A DNA stretch of 64,000 nt from Peronospora farinosa (GCA_947646735.1 CANTFK010000643.1:1-64000); one strand, 5' to 3'; positions 40,509 to 52,928 are shown, numbered from the stretch's first letter. A program made the numbers and translations. Notes: generated from the letters alone by a model not told the origin.

Positions 40509-42610
40509 ATGTCGTCGTCTCCTCAGAATGTTACGTCCCCAGCCATTTCCACCGATACGACCGTTGATCTCAATGATCCGGTGATTTCATCATTTGTTCC
40601 GAATTTTGAATCATCAAATCTTCCAGTTATGACGTCGGCACCATTAGACGTTACCCGTCCCAGCTTCCCTCCTAGCCAAAGCTTCAACATCATATGCGGA
40701 GTTCCCTAACAGTCAAATCACGCCCCTTCCATCAGTGGAACGATCGACTTTGAAAGCCCAAATTGACAATCTCTTCGATTGTCTGGAAAGTCGACTCGAT
40801 CCGTACATACAGGATAACTACAATTTGTTTCGCGAAGCTGTACGCTTCCAAGAAACTTGGTGCGATCGTTTGGAAAAGGATATCCAAAATGATCGGGAAA
40901 CGACAAAGTCTTTCGTGGAATACGCCAAAGAAAATATAACTCCCTGCGCCACGAACTGGAAGACGCCAATAAGTTGGCGGATGATTATCGCGAAGATTGG
41001 GAAAATAAGAAGATTACAGCCAAGAAATCTCGGACTTACGATCGTCTCTTCTTAAAGCGACTGCAGCCCGGCATAGAGACCAAAATAAATTCCAATTCCA
41101 ACTAGCTGTCATCGAGAACAAGCTGGCCGTTGTTATCGCTGCAATGAAAGATGCCGAAGATCGAGCATCCCAAGCTATCGCTTCTAAGAACAAATTGAAG
41201 GCTCGTCTCTCCAAATTGAGACATTAATTACAGGAATCGCGAAGCGCATGCAAACTGGCTCAGATCGAGCGTGATCAGTTGGCGCAGAAATTGGTTGATC
41301 GAGAAAACGCGCGCAATCAGCTAGCGCAGACGTTAGCCGATAGAGAAGACGAACGCGATCAAGCTCTCCTCGCCCGACACTCTCTCGTTGCTCGCTTGAC
41401 CGATTTTATTTCGGGTGTCGGATTGACATCTTCTTTCATGTCTCCTGCCGTGTCAGCGGGAGTCCCTTCTTCCGGTAGCAAACGTCGGCGTGAGAACTCT
41501 ACTTCGAGCGATCCCAATACCAAACGTGCTCACCAGACCACGGCTCCTACGGACATCTCCGCTCCTCCATCGCCTGATCTTTCCGAGTTCGACCTAACTG
41601 GTCCACTATGGAATTTGTCTCCCTCTCCTTCAGCCGATGATTCAGATGGAGCGAATTAGAGTGACGAATCCTCAGGCCAAACGGATGAATCTTTGTTGGC
41701 TGCATTATCTTCGTCCCGATCTGAAGCCCGTCGTCACACGGCAACTTCGTCCCCTCTATCGCCGATCAAGGTCGACATACCTAGTCCACTCCCGTCGCCT
41801 CTTCGAATATTCAACGTTGCTTTGTTTGGTGAGCCCTCAAGTGATTCTGAGGGGCCACTGAGCCTCGACAGCGAGCCCCGAGATGCTTGCAACCAATCGT
41901 TAAGTGCGGCAGAATTCGAGGCTCTTCCGTCTACCACTGTACCTAGGAATAAGTGGATCCCTGGGTACCGAGATCGAGTCCCTCGATTTTCTGCAGGAAT
42001 AATTTAATGGTCGGCTCGTTGGGTTAGCTTGACCTGTGGCCCGGAGCTGGATGTGGACTTCCTAATCCGTCATTTTTCGAAACCGCCAAGATTCATATTT
42101 CCTGTATGTGGCAAATCACGTCGTCCAGATGCTTCCACTTGATCGTCTCATTTATTTACCTCTTCCCAGATTGTGATGTTGTACGATATTCGACCGTAAA
42201 AAAATTTATGCTAGTTGGATCTATCCGATATCTTTCCAGCGTAATGGATGGTTCGAGAATCTGCTCACCCAGTATTACGATTTCGAAAGTCGTCACCGTC
42301 AGGCTCTCGGGGAGGCATCCCATTTCTGCCGATCTCCGTAGCGCAGCGCCGATCGGATCCGGCTTTGGCAACTTTGGTTAAAGAGCGGAAACAACGACGA
42401 TCGCGCTCTGGTTCCCAATGGAAGAAAGTTTCTGCAGCTGATTCTTCAAGGCATGACAAATGGACATTGCGATCTAGATATTCTACTAGATCCCGTCTTC
42501 CTCCACTTTCCTCGCACGAACGAGAACCGATTGTAGTATATCGGTTTATCCACGGCGTAGACCAATATTCCCAATTTGATGACTGCATTGCCCCTGTGCG
42601 ACACTGCTGA
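40509..42610 (+). pseudogene. Element 2 antisense ORF, homologous to that of element 1
   Basis: It lies opposite to gag-pol, between the 3' LTR and the chromodomain. It starts with ATG at 40509 (MSSSPQNVTSP) and breaks into frames 40509-40709, 40735-41055, 41279-41659, 41693-42007 and pieces to 42610. The order is a Ser/Pro-rich start, a coiled coil (DQLAQKLVDRENARNQLAQT), a basic SGSKRRRE signal, Ser/Pro-rich sequence and then the C-terminal domain. That domain has PISFQRNGWF (42225-42254) and GHCDLDILLDP (42462-42494). These align with the antisense frame of element 1 in order and spacing (PISFPVSGWF, GHCDLDILFDP). This supports an old, once-selected protein. Confidence 0.6.
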
Positions 42611-42779
42611 GCCCTGAAACAAACCAGTTCCGCTCTTCAATCTCAGACCACCCCGGATCAGCGATCCCTAGACTACTCGGCAAATTTGTAAGTTCCGACT
42701 AGTGATTTTAGTTTCATTTTATATCTACAATATCTTCATAAAGCTTTATCTTTCTTCCCCTTGATCGTGTTCGAATTCT

Positions 42780-43090
42780 TTTTTTTCTTCTATTTTTACT
42801 TCTGGGATCATTCGATCCGGATCAGATTTCTCGATCCGAAATTGTCGATCTTGATCGAAATCATTGATCCGTCATTATCGATCCAAAATTATCGATCACG
42901 ATCGAAATCATAAATTTGAAATCATCGATCCGAAATCGTCGGTCTTGATCAAAATTATCGATCCGAAATTATCGGTTTTAATCGAAATCATAGATCCAAA
43001 ATGATTGATCTTGATCGAAATCATAGATCCGAAATTATCGATCCGAAATGGTCGATCTTGATCGAAATTATCGATCCGAATTTTCTAATC
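42780..43090. repeat. GATC-rich short tandem repeat in element 2
   Basis: Degenerate units of about 20 bases (atcgatccgaaat / tcttgatcgaaatcat) fill this stretch between the antisense frame and the chromodomain. No coding capacity is seen. Confidence 0.75.
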
Positions 43091-43174
43091 CATATACTCA
43101 CTTTACATATAACACACTCCACCTCCATGAGTAACCGTCTCACACACCTTCACCATCCCTTACAGCCACTGCCA

Positions 43175-43441
43175 TTAGCCACGACGTTCCTCCTCGTGTA
43201 ATTGCATCGCCTCGAAACGATTCACACTCGCTCGATTGCGATCAAACTCTTCCAGTAAAGCTCCGCAATTTAAATCGGCCTCATCTATCCAAGACGGCTC
43301 GTCATAACCTTTCCAATACACCAAAACTTGACGGTGAACCCGACCATAACGTGTCTTACGGCCCGATCGTACATATGCAATCCTTTCCACTTCGAATTCA
43401 CCCTCCTCCATATCACCTTCCCAACTATCTTCTGGCAACAA
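43175..43441 (-). CDS. Element 2 chromodomain
   Basis: It encodes EGEFEVERIAYVRSGRKTRY, then LVYWKGYDEPSWIDEADLNC, closely parallel to the element 1 chromodomain. It forms the C-terminal tail of integrase and the frame is intact over this segment. Confidence 0.8.
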   Translation of the reverse strand: MLPEDSWEGDMEEGEFEVERIAYVRSGRKTRYGRVHRQVLVYWKGYDEPSWIDEADLNCGALLEEFDRNRASVNRFEAMQLHEEERRG

Positions 43442-44640
43442 TGCTTCATCAAAATCAATTCGACTGCCTCCTCTACATTCAGCAAATTCGTAGGCCGTTC
43501 CGGAAACGCTTTGACTAGTTTCAATTTTGACACATGGACTAATGGAAAAAGTTTATACGGTGTACCCGCGATTTACAATCGTACAGCGTGATCACCGCAT
43601 TTGTCGGCTACACGAAACGGTCCATGCCACATGTGAGCCAGTTACCGAGCGTATCCATCCTTGACCCGATCCAGATAGAGCCATACTTGCGATCCGCAGC
43701 TTATTTTCAATCGATCGTGATCTGCATTATGGCGATCGGCTCGATCTTAAAACGCAAGTTTTAGTCGATCATTCACCACTGATCGTGCTCTTTGATACTG
43801 GCGTTGTATGCCATATCGCCATCACCGTGGATCTCGGTCCCGTGGCTTCGTGTTTCCTAATGGCAGGGTCTCCTCCAAAGTTGATCGTGGGTCTTACCGT
43901 GAATCAGATAAAACAGTGTGTCTCCACGGGCACGATCTTGCGCTGTGTTAATCGCAAAAGTCAATCGCTCTGCATATTCGTCCCAGTTCTTTTGATTCTC
44001 ATCCGTCACATACATCTTGATTGCTCTTGTTAGAGTTTGAACCATTCGCTCGGCTGTGCCATTTTCTTGCGGCCTGTATGACATAGTAGCCCGCTGTTTC
44101 TGTCCTAAAATCTTATTAAAAGCTCTAAAGAAATCAGACAGAAATCATCGCTCTCTATCGTGGCGGATTGCTTCACTTGCACCAAATCGTCGGAATACAC
44201 ATTCTTCGTGATTCTATGCAATGGTTTGTGCAGTTATAGCAGAACTAGCCTTCGCGATCACATAACTAGAGAACAAATCGATCCATAATAACAGTTCGGT
44301 GTTTCCTATGAATGATCGCGGCAACGACGGGATATGATTCATAGCCAAAATTTGAAAAGGATAGGTTGCCTGCAAATTTTCTGGTGATCTTCCGTGATCA
44401 GAGGGTCTCCCTTTGCCCGTTTCACAATCCACATATTCTCCTACATAGCGTTGCACACTCCGGTACAATCCACGCCAATGAAAATTCATCCTGACTCGTT
44501 GGTAAGTCCTACCGATTCCTTGGTGACCACCCTCCAGACTCGTATGGTAATGATGTAAGAAGTCTCCTGCAATATCTCTGGTATCACCAAACGAGCTAAC
44601 TCTGCACCACCTTTGGATCTCGCAACCGATCCAGGGCAGA
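43442..44640 (-). pseudogene. Element 2 integrase
   Basis: Open pieces encode LYRSVQRYVGEYVDCETGKG (zinc-binding region), MNHIPSLPRSFIGNTELLLW and DLFSSYVIAKA. RPQENGTAERMVQTL follows, then WDEYAERLTFAINTAQD. They align one-to-one with element 1. Stops and shifts near 44214, 44090 and 43857 show it is inactive. Confidence 0.75.
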
Positions 44641-44712
44641 AAAATAATAATCCATTTTGATCCAATTCGTAATCAGATCCGATCAGCGAGCAGTCCTTCG
44701 CTTCTTCTGCTG

Positions 44713-45275
44713 TTAGTCTGGCAACGTCCCGATCAGATGTGTATTTAAGTTGGCTATCAAATTCTCTTCATCCTGTGCTTGCCTTATTCGCTCGATTCGC
44801 ACTTGCTGCACGATCTCCTCCTGTAAAACGTCTGGTTGACAGCGTCTTCTTACGGCCGATCGAGTGATCGCAGTTACTCTGACTACTTGATGAACTCGAC
44901 TCGGAATCGACAACTCGTCCAGTCGATTGAGTGTGATCAGATCATGACGATCTCGATCGGAAACGACGGATGTACCTTTCTTTCGCTGTAGAGCTTCGCT
45001 TGCTAGCCTATCAGACCGGGTGCTTTGCAGTCGATCTCGCCACGCATTTCCCTGATCACCAAATTTGAATCACAGCAGATAATTACACGTCCCTTGGTCT
45101 GATTAGCCATCAAAACTGAGAAGTAGCCCTCGATATTCTGCTTCGTTTGCCGTCAAATTAGTCGTAATTCAAAGGCGGCAGCTACGATCGTCCATTCTGG
45201 AAATTTCCATATGATCGCGCTGTATGCTCCTCCCTTCCTTTTTACCCTAGCCGATCCATCGAAACTGGCAACCAG
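44713..45275 (-). pseudogene. Element 2 second RNase H remnant
   Basis: VASFDGSARVKRKGGAYSAI is visible around 45205-45265 and a downstream linker (VTAITRSAVRRR, QQVRIERIRQAQDEE) at 44713-44913 aligns with element 1. The middle is degraded. Confidence 0.6.
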
Positions 45276-45410
45276 GAGGCTTTATCCTATTTCCATCGTG
45301 GGCGGTGGCATACTCATTGTTTTTCTGGGCTGTTTCCGTGGAGCGATCGCAATCAACACTTAATCCACTTACTCACGGGGAGTTATACTTGCGGCCAGTG
45401 TACCCAATAT

Positions 45411-45734
45411 CTAATCCTCGCCCTTCTCACTTCGGTGGATCTCCAATGTCCAATTCGAAAGTAATGCAGACCATCTGCCTAGTCTCCCGTTGAGACCCGA
45501 ATACTGCAACAACCAAGCCAGAGTGGAATATCTCGTAAGTACTACAATCGCACGTGAGATTAACATAGTATAACAAACTTCCAGAATCCGAAGGAGGGCT
45601 AAGACCTCTTTTTCCACCATCCCGTAATTAACCTCATTAGGCTTCAACGTCCGACTAGTGAAAGTGACCGGCCAAAACACTCCATCATGCTCTTGCAGTA
45701 ACGCGGCCGATATCGCCCACTTGCTGGCGTACAC
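45411..45734 (-). CDS. Element 2 first RNase H
   Basis: The frame is open for 107 codons: YASKWAISAALLQEHDGVFW, PVTFTSRTLKPNEVNYG, EKEVLALLRIL. It corresponds to element 1 31831-32150. Confidence 0.75.
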   Translation of the reverse strand: MYASKWAISAALLQEHDGVFWPVTFTSRTLKPNEVNYGMVEKEVLALLRILEVCYTMLISRAIVVLTRYSTLAWLLQYSGLNGRLGRWSALLSNWTLEIHRSEKGED

Positions 45735-46059
45735 ACAATCACGGGTGATCGATGCGGATCAAAATGCTTCAGGATTAGTGTTGCGGCTATTTTAGGTTTC
45801 AGCAGAATAAATGCAATTGTAACCTTCTCCCAGCGATTCCTTCCTTCGGTTTTGTATTGTGACCGTCCCCAGTAATGAGTTCCTGATCGATTTTGTATCC
45901 ATCTCCGGAGGGATCAAATTTGTAGCCATCTCTGGAGGAATTGTGATCACACTCTGGTCCGGCATCGTCTATAGACGTCTGAATGTCACTAGCGCGGTGG
46001 ATTTTATGGAAATCGGCCTCCCGTAACTCATAGAGCACAGATGCATAAATTGCGAAGTC

Positions 46060-46822
46060 TTAAATGAACCGACTGTAGTAATTTAGACTCCCCAAAAATG
46101 ATTGCATCGATCGCAGCGTTTGAGGGAACGGTATATTCACAAGGGATCCTAAATCCTTGTGGTGAGATTCCAATCCTGCAAACGAAACCTGATGACCCAG
46201 ATAATCCACTTTCCGACGTCCCCAAAAACTTTTGGACACACTAATCGACAAATTCCACTTATCGCACGCCTCAAACAATCGCTCCACCTTCTCATACAAT
46301 GCGGTCCACGATGTGGCGGGTATCAATGTATCATCAATATATGAGCGCCGACCTAGCACTGACGGTCTGGGATCCGTATTCGGTTCACCGTCGGTAAACA
46401 CGTCAATCATCTTTGATGACTCAATAGTGATGGGATCAAAGCTGGTACCAATTTTCAGAAATCCATACAGAGCATTGTCAATCATTTTTTGGTAAATATG
46501 AGGAGCATTCTTTAAGCCAAAAAGCATACGTAACCATACATATAATCCAGACGGCGCAATAAATGCAGAAATTTCTTTTGCCCGTTCCGTCATTTCAACC
46601 ACCCAAAATCCACTCTACATATCTAGGTGGTACCATTGATCGGGTCAACTGGTTCACCCTACGATAATCGATACATAATCGAATGTCTTCGCCATTCTTC
46701 TTAATAATCACTACAATTGTTGAGGCCCACGTCGACGTAGATGGCCGAATGATCTTGGCAGATAATAATCCCTTGATAAAATCATCTGATTTCTCCCGAA
46801 ATTTGGGTACCACAGGTCGCAC
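46060..46822 (-). pseudogene. Element 2 reverse transcriptase
   Basis: It contains KIIRPSTSTWASTIVVIIKK, DIRLCIDYRRVNQLTR, FGLKNAPHIYQKM, YIDD (46330-46341) and QSFLGSLNYYSRF. About 25 codons between LTRSMV and the catalytic DM.SG segment are missing, and a TAG lies in that segment, so motif A is destroyed. The insertion of about 30 residues before LGRRSYIDD is present, as in element 1. Confidence 0.8.
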
Positions 46823-47889
46823 TTTCTGCGCGATCGGGTTAGCTCCTCCAACATCAATGTCACAAACTGCTCCACGTGCTGCAGGAGGTAGGGCATTAAC
46901 ATTTCCTATGAGTAAGTGGCGATTCTTTCAAATTCATTGTCGTATCTGTTCTTGATCCTCTGTTAATGGTATTCCAGGGTCGCCAACTTGATAATCGTCG
47001 ATTGATACTTCCACCATAGACATCACAATTTCTGGCAACACCGCCATATGCTGATCGACATCTTTGGCAAACAGGTCACCACTCTCGTGAGAATATACTT
47101 ATTCTTCAGATGATGGTTCTTCTGCGGATAATCTTCGGTTGTGATCGCAGTGGACTTATTTTTCACTGGATCGGACTGTCCTTGATCATTATCGTCGACC
47201 GATCTTTGTCAAATCGTCGATTGCTTCATCCGATCGATCTGGTACCCGATCGACTTCTCCCACTTCTCGGGTCGCATCTATCACACATGTGTACTGTTCT
47301 TGATCTTGGTCCATCATGTCTTGATTGCTAATATCGATTTTTGTCCTCATCATATCACCGATTGTTTCACCTGATAGATCTTGTACACAATCCACCTTGT
47401 CGATTTCTTTCAGCATATTGATCGCAAATTTTGATCGTCTTGACTGATGAACCTCACTGTCCCGATAACCTTGATCTTCTGTACCATCTTAATTTACTCC
47501 CACGTCGATCGTTCCTTTATTCGATTGCGATGCAATCTTCTCCACTTTTGCGGTCTTCTTGTTCTCTCCCTTTCTTGGAGGCAATCAAAATTTTAGTTGG
47601 TAGTGAATAAGATGGGTGATCAACTAGTGGTCCTGTTGGCTCATCAGCGAATTCTTCCTTCCGATCTGTAGTTGCTTCATAGGCCAGAGTCTGCCACTCA
47701 TTATACTGAAGCGACCCCACCAGAACATATCCAGGTGATCGAGGTATCATATCCGCAGCCATCCACCAACCTATCGGAGCTCCATGATTCACAATCACTT
47801 CTCGATCACTAAAAATTGGTTATCTGCATATATTTAATCTTCCCCAGTCCTGTTGTGAATGTTGGTACCCATTTTAGGTATCATCTCAT
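46823..47889 (-). pseudogene. Element 2 protease-RT linker
   Basis: This is a variable, largely non-conserved linker. The recognisable part is 47517-47798 (DMIPRSPGYVLVGSLQYNEW, LAYEATTD), parallel to element 1 (RVPRAKGFVSVGSRRYAEW, LAYQATTD). The rest has scattered stops. Confidence 0.6.
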
Positions 47890-48784
47890 CTAAAATTTAG
47901 ATTTCGGTGCACCAGTACCGATTCGTATTTCCGTCGATCCGCCTACTGGGATCACCACATACTGATCGTTGATAGTGATCGGCTGTCTGTTAGATTGGTA
48001 TGGAGGTCTTCGTCCAGCCAATTGAATCCTAACTTCATCAGGCAGACAAAGTGTTTTATCTGCCAGATCCAAGCGGATTCCAGCTGGGACCATAAAATCC
48101 ATACCCAAGATCGCTTCTTGACCAACTTGATCGCCCATCCAGGCAACAAAATAATACACTAGTGATCCATTTAATGTGATTTTTATCTTGATTCGTCCTT
48201 TTGTTCATATACGTGTTCTCACCAATTCCAATACATTCTTGCCTTTGGCTCTCGTCAATGACACATCCTACCTTACGAGCAAAGGTGGTGTCGACGATCG
48301 AGACTTCGGCTCCAGAATCGAATAGCATAGTATCCTTCTCATTGTTGATATTGCTCACTGGCTTGGCCTGCTTGAACCATTTTCCTGGAATATGATATTT
48401 CCAATACCCCCGTGATTCGCCTGGCGCTAGGTCGAGCTCCATCTGCTTAGGCGATCGAACAAAATCATCAACTTTCCTCAAACTCGCTATTGAATGTATA
48501 GAATCCAAATAACATGTATTGATGATCGGCTCGATCCGTGTGTTACCATCTTGATCTGTCCTTCTGCCTTCAACGTATGCATGAATGCAGAGCCTAGAAC
48601 GCTCGGCTCGAACCAGATTCCAACCTGGCGAGCGTCCTAGTTTAACATCTCCTTCGCTTTCGGCGGGAGCATCCCAGCATGCTTGGTCGGCACATACCAC
48701 TGATGGATCAGATTGTAGAATTCTTCCATCGAGCATTTCCCTCCTTCGTGCATCTCCCCACAGGCCGTACACACGAAAAAACAT
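47890..48784 (-). pseudogene. Element 2 aspartic protease
   Basis: MLFDSGAEVSIVDTTFARKV and QEAILGMDFMVPAGI identify the retropepsin. One shift near 48200 splits it. As in element 1, the frame is -1 relative to gag and overlaps the gag end upstream of 48639. Confidence 0.75.
48592..48646 (-). promoter_or_regulatory. Candidate -1 frameshift signal between gag and protease (element 2)
   Basis: On the minus strand GTTAAAC (48640-48646) is followed at once by the gag stop TAG. CTAGGACGCTCG (48629-48640) pairs with CGAGCGTTCTAG (48594-48605) with one G-U pair. The first pair is C-G where element 1 has T-A, a compensatory change. Confidence 0.65.
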
Positions 48785-50481
48785 TTGTCTGAAGGATGTC
48801 CTTTGCGCCTACACTTCTGGCAGGTCAATCGTTTCCAACACCCGCGATCATCATGTTTCTTCGATCCGCAATGGGTACAGGCTCTTGGTGGTTCAGTGTG
48901 ACCATGACTTTTGCCTTGATCGATCGCATTTTGTCAATCAAGATTGTCGATCACATTCTGTCGATCACGATTATCTCTCGGCTTCTCTGCTGGAGCATGC
49001 GTCATCGCGGAAAACACGCGGCGTCGGTCCACTTCTACTTCGGATCCACTCGATTCCGACTCTGATACACTGCAACCGTTTTCGATATGGATCGCTCTCA
49101 CTGCGCGAGCCGGTTTCGATGACGTTTTTGATCGGGTGCAGGGGCGGCTCGTTGACGAAATTTGTTGGATCCCATCGATGCCTTGCCTTGACGAATCTCC
49201 ATACGTTGATACGCACGTAGAGTTTCTGCCATGTCATCAGCATCGTCCAAATGTAATAAACTGTTTCGCCAGATCGCGATCATCCAGTGTCTCAATAAAA
49301 TGTTCCACATGTTCACGTCTAGTGGCTGGAGTTCCTTCTCAAATTGAAATTTTTGCTCTGATCGCTGCCACATTTAGCCGATACAGATACTCCAATGGAG
49401 TTTCGTTCGGTTGTTTCCTTGCATATTATTATGTCTTCCCAACAGATACGTCATACCCTCCATATTGTATCACGAAACTTTCCAATAGAGATTACCAGTC
49501 ATGACGAGTCGATCGGCCTAGATGGACATACCAGTTCCGTGCTGGTCCCGTCAACAAATATTCAAACACAAGACCCTTTTCGTTGTCAGGAGCTTGATCA
49601 CGTAAGAAAGCATATTTGACTCTACTGATCCAGCTTCTGGCTCGATCTTCGTCTCTGTCTCGCCCGGTGAACTCTTTCAAATCTGCGATCGCCGATACTC
49701 GGATTCGTTGTGTAGTGAACCCATCACTCGGCATAGCTTCTGAAGCTGCTACCAACGGTCGTCTTAGATCCTCGAGTCCTAGATTCAGCGGGTCGCCAAT
49801 ATTGGATCGACTATGACGCGATCCAACTGACTCCATCTCCACATCTGGAATATTCATCATTTGAGGAGTGGCGTTGATCCGTGACCGATTAGCATTTTGT
49901 TGAGATAAACTCCGTCGATCGTCTTCGTATTTCTTCATGGCTGCTCTATAATAAGAATCCAGCTCATTTAATCCAAATGGATTCATTTCTCGAACCATGG
50001 GTACATCGGTCGATTTCGCTTCCGTTTCGGTCGGCGTCGTTCTTTCACGTATAAACGCCGCACCAGACGGTCCCAACGACATCCGTTGAATGGGAATTGA
50101 TTCTTCCGAATCCGCCTCCGATTCTGCCGATGCATACTGTGATGATCCCGTTTGATATGCCTCAGTGGCTGGCACGATCGATTGGTACTTCCCAGTGAGA
50201 GGGATTAACGCCTCGAACAACGATCATCCTGCTTTGATTACTTGATCATGATCACAATCCAGCAATGTCTGCGCATCAAACGCTCCAGCGGTGAATCTAG
50301 CTTCCTTGAGTAACTTCAACAAACGACTAATCGCTTCCAACTGGTTCGGTGTTTCTACCGGAGCTAATACCGGTCCTTGTAATAATCCGATTAGCTTTGG
50401 CTTCAATATCTTGAGAACTGGATCGCTAGATAGCAAAGTCTTTAGTTCTTTTTGGTGAAAACACCGTTCCAATACTTCCAT
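48637..50481 (-). pseudogene. Element 2 gag with in-frame TGA
   Basis: The reading starts by 50481 and meets TGA at 50224-50226. It continues in the same frame to about 49492 (IPDVEMESVGS; DLKEFTGRDRDEDRARSW). After breaks it includes 49098-49373 and the zinc-knuckle segment CQKCRRKGHPSDKC, CTACGEMHEGGKC, ending at 48637. The position of the TGA matches the TAG in element 1 gag. Confidence 0.75.
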
Positions 50482-50862
50482 GTTCGTCGATCTTTCGGTT
50501 TTTTGATCCTTGATCGGCGGGACCCTTTCTTAGACGCTATGATATTCCTTTTTTGTTCCTTGACCCATACGATCTTCCGATTTCTTCGTCCGCACTTCGC
50601 GATCTGATCTTGGCACCTTCATTTGCACTTGTGAATTCTTTGATTCTTTCTTTTTGGATACGATCCGATCCTCCTGGATCGCGACTGTGGTGTGTGGTCC
50701 ACACTCAATACTCTTTTGGTCCATATTCTTTTGTGTTCTTGACACCGTTACTCCCTCTTCCAACCTTCTCGCATGCCTTATTGACCAATCGGAGCGCAGG
50801 ATTGTGGATCGATGATATTTCTTTGATCGATCCCTTTCAAATTATCCGATTGCTTTACCACA
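50482..50862 (-). repeat. Element 2 truncated 5' LTR and gag leader
   Basis: Bases 50658-50862 match 40208-40416. The LTR 3' part and primer-binding site are missing, replaced directly by gag-leader sequence. A deletion of roughly 800 bases or more is implied. Confidence 0.7.
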
Positions 50863-51897
50863 CTGTAGCGTTATCAACAGCATCGACCTACGACCGACCT
50901 CTTGGAGGTGTCATAGGCAAGATAGATGCTAAAAGCGTGAGCGAAGCTCAGCGCTTTGTGGATGAGCGATTAGTCATCATACGTAAAGTCCGTGATGCAA
51001 TGACAAACGAACAGGACAAGCAAAACCAATGTGCGGACCAACATGGTTGCAAATAGAATGAACACTTTAGTGTTGGGGACAAAGTGCTATTAAGTATTGC
51101 TACCCTACCTAGAATGCAATTTCTGTACTACCTAATGGTACTACTAAGCTATTGCCCATATTCATTGGGCCATTTACGGTGGTCGAGGAGGTTGGAGACC
51201 TAAATTATAGGCTCACTCTCCCACCGTATACGACGACGCACCACGTATTTTACGTGGGTCGTCTGAAACGGTATGTAGATTCACAAGAGATCACATATCC
51301 GCATCAGTATAACGAGACTGATGGTGACGTCGACTGTTAGTCGAGAGTCTTTTCCGATCAGGCGACGAGAAAGGCGAAAGACTTCCCGTATACTAACAAG
51401 GCGATAGAGGACTCGGTGATCGAGGAGGACTCCGCGTTTGACGCGAGTATCTCATCACCAGTAGCTCATGTAAGTCCAAACGTAGTTTCAGGCGGTCATA
51501 ACCCTGACGGTCCCTCGTATTCACAGCGCGTAGATCCGAAGTCAGTCGCGAGACTTGACTCGATAGATCAGCCATCTCTCTCTTCAGCGCAGCGATCCCC
51601 GCCACGACTGAACGACAGAAGGATAATTAGCCGCGAGTAGTTGGGCTTAATCGCTGCTCATATTGGTCGCCATATGTGTTAGTGGATGCGGGTGGGAACA
51701 TGTTGGAAAGTTGTTGGCCCACCGCCATGTGAAGCAAAAGCTTCATATCCTTGTCCAATTGAAAGGACACCCGAAGAGTTTCGACTACCAAGAAACTGGT
51801 TGACGCGTTGTGCGTATATGTGCCTGGGCTGGTGGCTGCTTACAAGCAGAAGCACCAGTTACACTCGCTCTGCTAGGTCCTGATGGACTAGCAGGGG
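50863..51897 (+). pseudogene. Element 3b integrase tail; left arm of 1,035-base inverted repeat
   Basis: It continues the integrase fragment of 39240-39407. It encodes LSTASTYDRPLGGVIGK and the GPY/F module (IGPFTVVEEVGDLNYRL, HHVFYVGRLKRYVD) at 51152-51340. An Asp/Ser/Pro-rich tail follows, ending at 51640, with a TAG at 51338. The whole segment is an inverted copy of 54638-55672, equal in length and with few mismatches (one example changes NVVSGG to NVASGG). Confidence 0.85.
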
Positions 51898-52928
51898 CGG
51901 CGTGGCGAGACGGATATTAGGGTAATTTATCGCCCAAAATATCTGTCGCATGCGTTTGCGGTACAGTGGATTCTTAAAGCTGCATGATAAGACTCCAAAC
52001 CACTCACTGTACCGGACTGCCGACTGTCGGACGGGATACTCGATGTCGCGTTTTGACCTTATCTTACCTTGTGTACCCGTCGGCTGGCGGGTCGCACTCT
52101 TCGGAAGACTTGGTGAGGATTTAGATCTCTGCCTTGAGGGAGGTAGACCTGAGGGCCTCGAGTGGGTATGATTCACTCGGTGGGCTGGTAGGTGGCCACT
52201 CGATCGACCTTGTCGAGAGTGAACTTAGAGCCAAATTCTTCAGGGCGCTTGTCGTCCCTGGACTTTTCCTTGTTATTTCAGGGGTATCAACCACCTGACT
52301 TATACTTTGATCCCGGACCGTGAGGTGAGGGAAACCGCTTCCGATAGTGGGTCGTGGGGGTTTGATACTCGAAAAAACTCACAGGCCAAATATATCCTAG
52401 AGCTCTATTTGCACTTGAACTTAGCTACACGACTGTCTTCAATGGGGAGCCAAAATGTATCCCTTCCCGGAACAGGTGAGTAGATTAGAGCAAGTTCTTA
52501 AGGACGACGGAGTCGTGCCACGTAGATCACAAAATGATGTAGTATTTAAGGTAGTCCTATCCTTTACTCTATCCTTGCCTGAAGCCCTGATTCCTTGCGC
52601 TGACTGGTCTGGTCCTTGTGTTGACTGGTCAGGAATGGCTGTGAGTGACCCAGGTATACCGATGAGGAAACCAGGTCACCCACTGAGGTGCCGGGATCTA
52701 CTGATGAGAGGCCGAAGTCTACCGATGAGAGACCAGATCTTCCAATGTTGGACCGGGTCGACTTCTTTCGGTACCCTTATATTGGTACCTTGATCCTAAT
52801 TTCCCGTTGCTGGTTCTTCACATCGTTCCCCACCAACGGTTGCCTCCCCCTAGGTCCCTTTTCTTTCCTGTTCCTTTACCTGGTGAGCGGTCCTTTAATC
52901 CTTCCATCCAACTACTACGACTACTTAT
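51898..52928. other. Diverged family-3 tail and LTR-like fragments
   Basis: The first 100 or so bases still resemble the element 3 antisense region at 54530-54637. Further on, pieces match other LTRs: ttgtgtacccgtcggc near 52072 resembles the element 2 LTR, and gagggaaaccgcttcc near 52325 is the reverse of a segment in the element 1 LTR. No gene is supported. Confidence 0.5.

Larger units (their letters stand above)
39408..50862 (-). mobile_element. Element 2: GATC-rich Ty3/Gypsy chromodomain element, minus strand, damaged
   Basis: Its internal organisation is the same as element 1 (gag, protease, reverse transcriptase, two RNase H, integrase, chromodomain, antisense frame), but with diverged sequence and many stops and deletions. 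The 3' LTR is 39408-40416. Only about 205 bases of the 5' LTR remain (50658-50862), matching 40208-40416. Ends are TGTGGTGG...ACCACA in plus orientation. No target duplication is visible: atgg lies before it and ctgt after. The element interrupts the element 3b integrase. GATC tetramers are strikingly frequent throughout. Confidence 0.88.

Noticed and set aside
39404..50866. Target-site duplication for element 2
   Set aside because: Left flank atgg and right flank ctgt do not match. The ends may have been altered by recombination, so no duplication is claimed.
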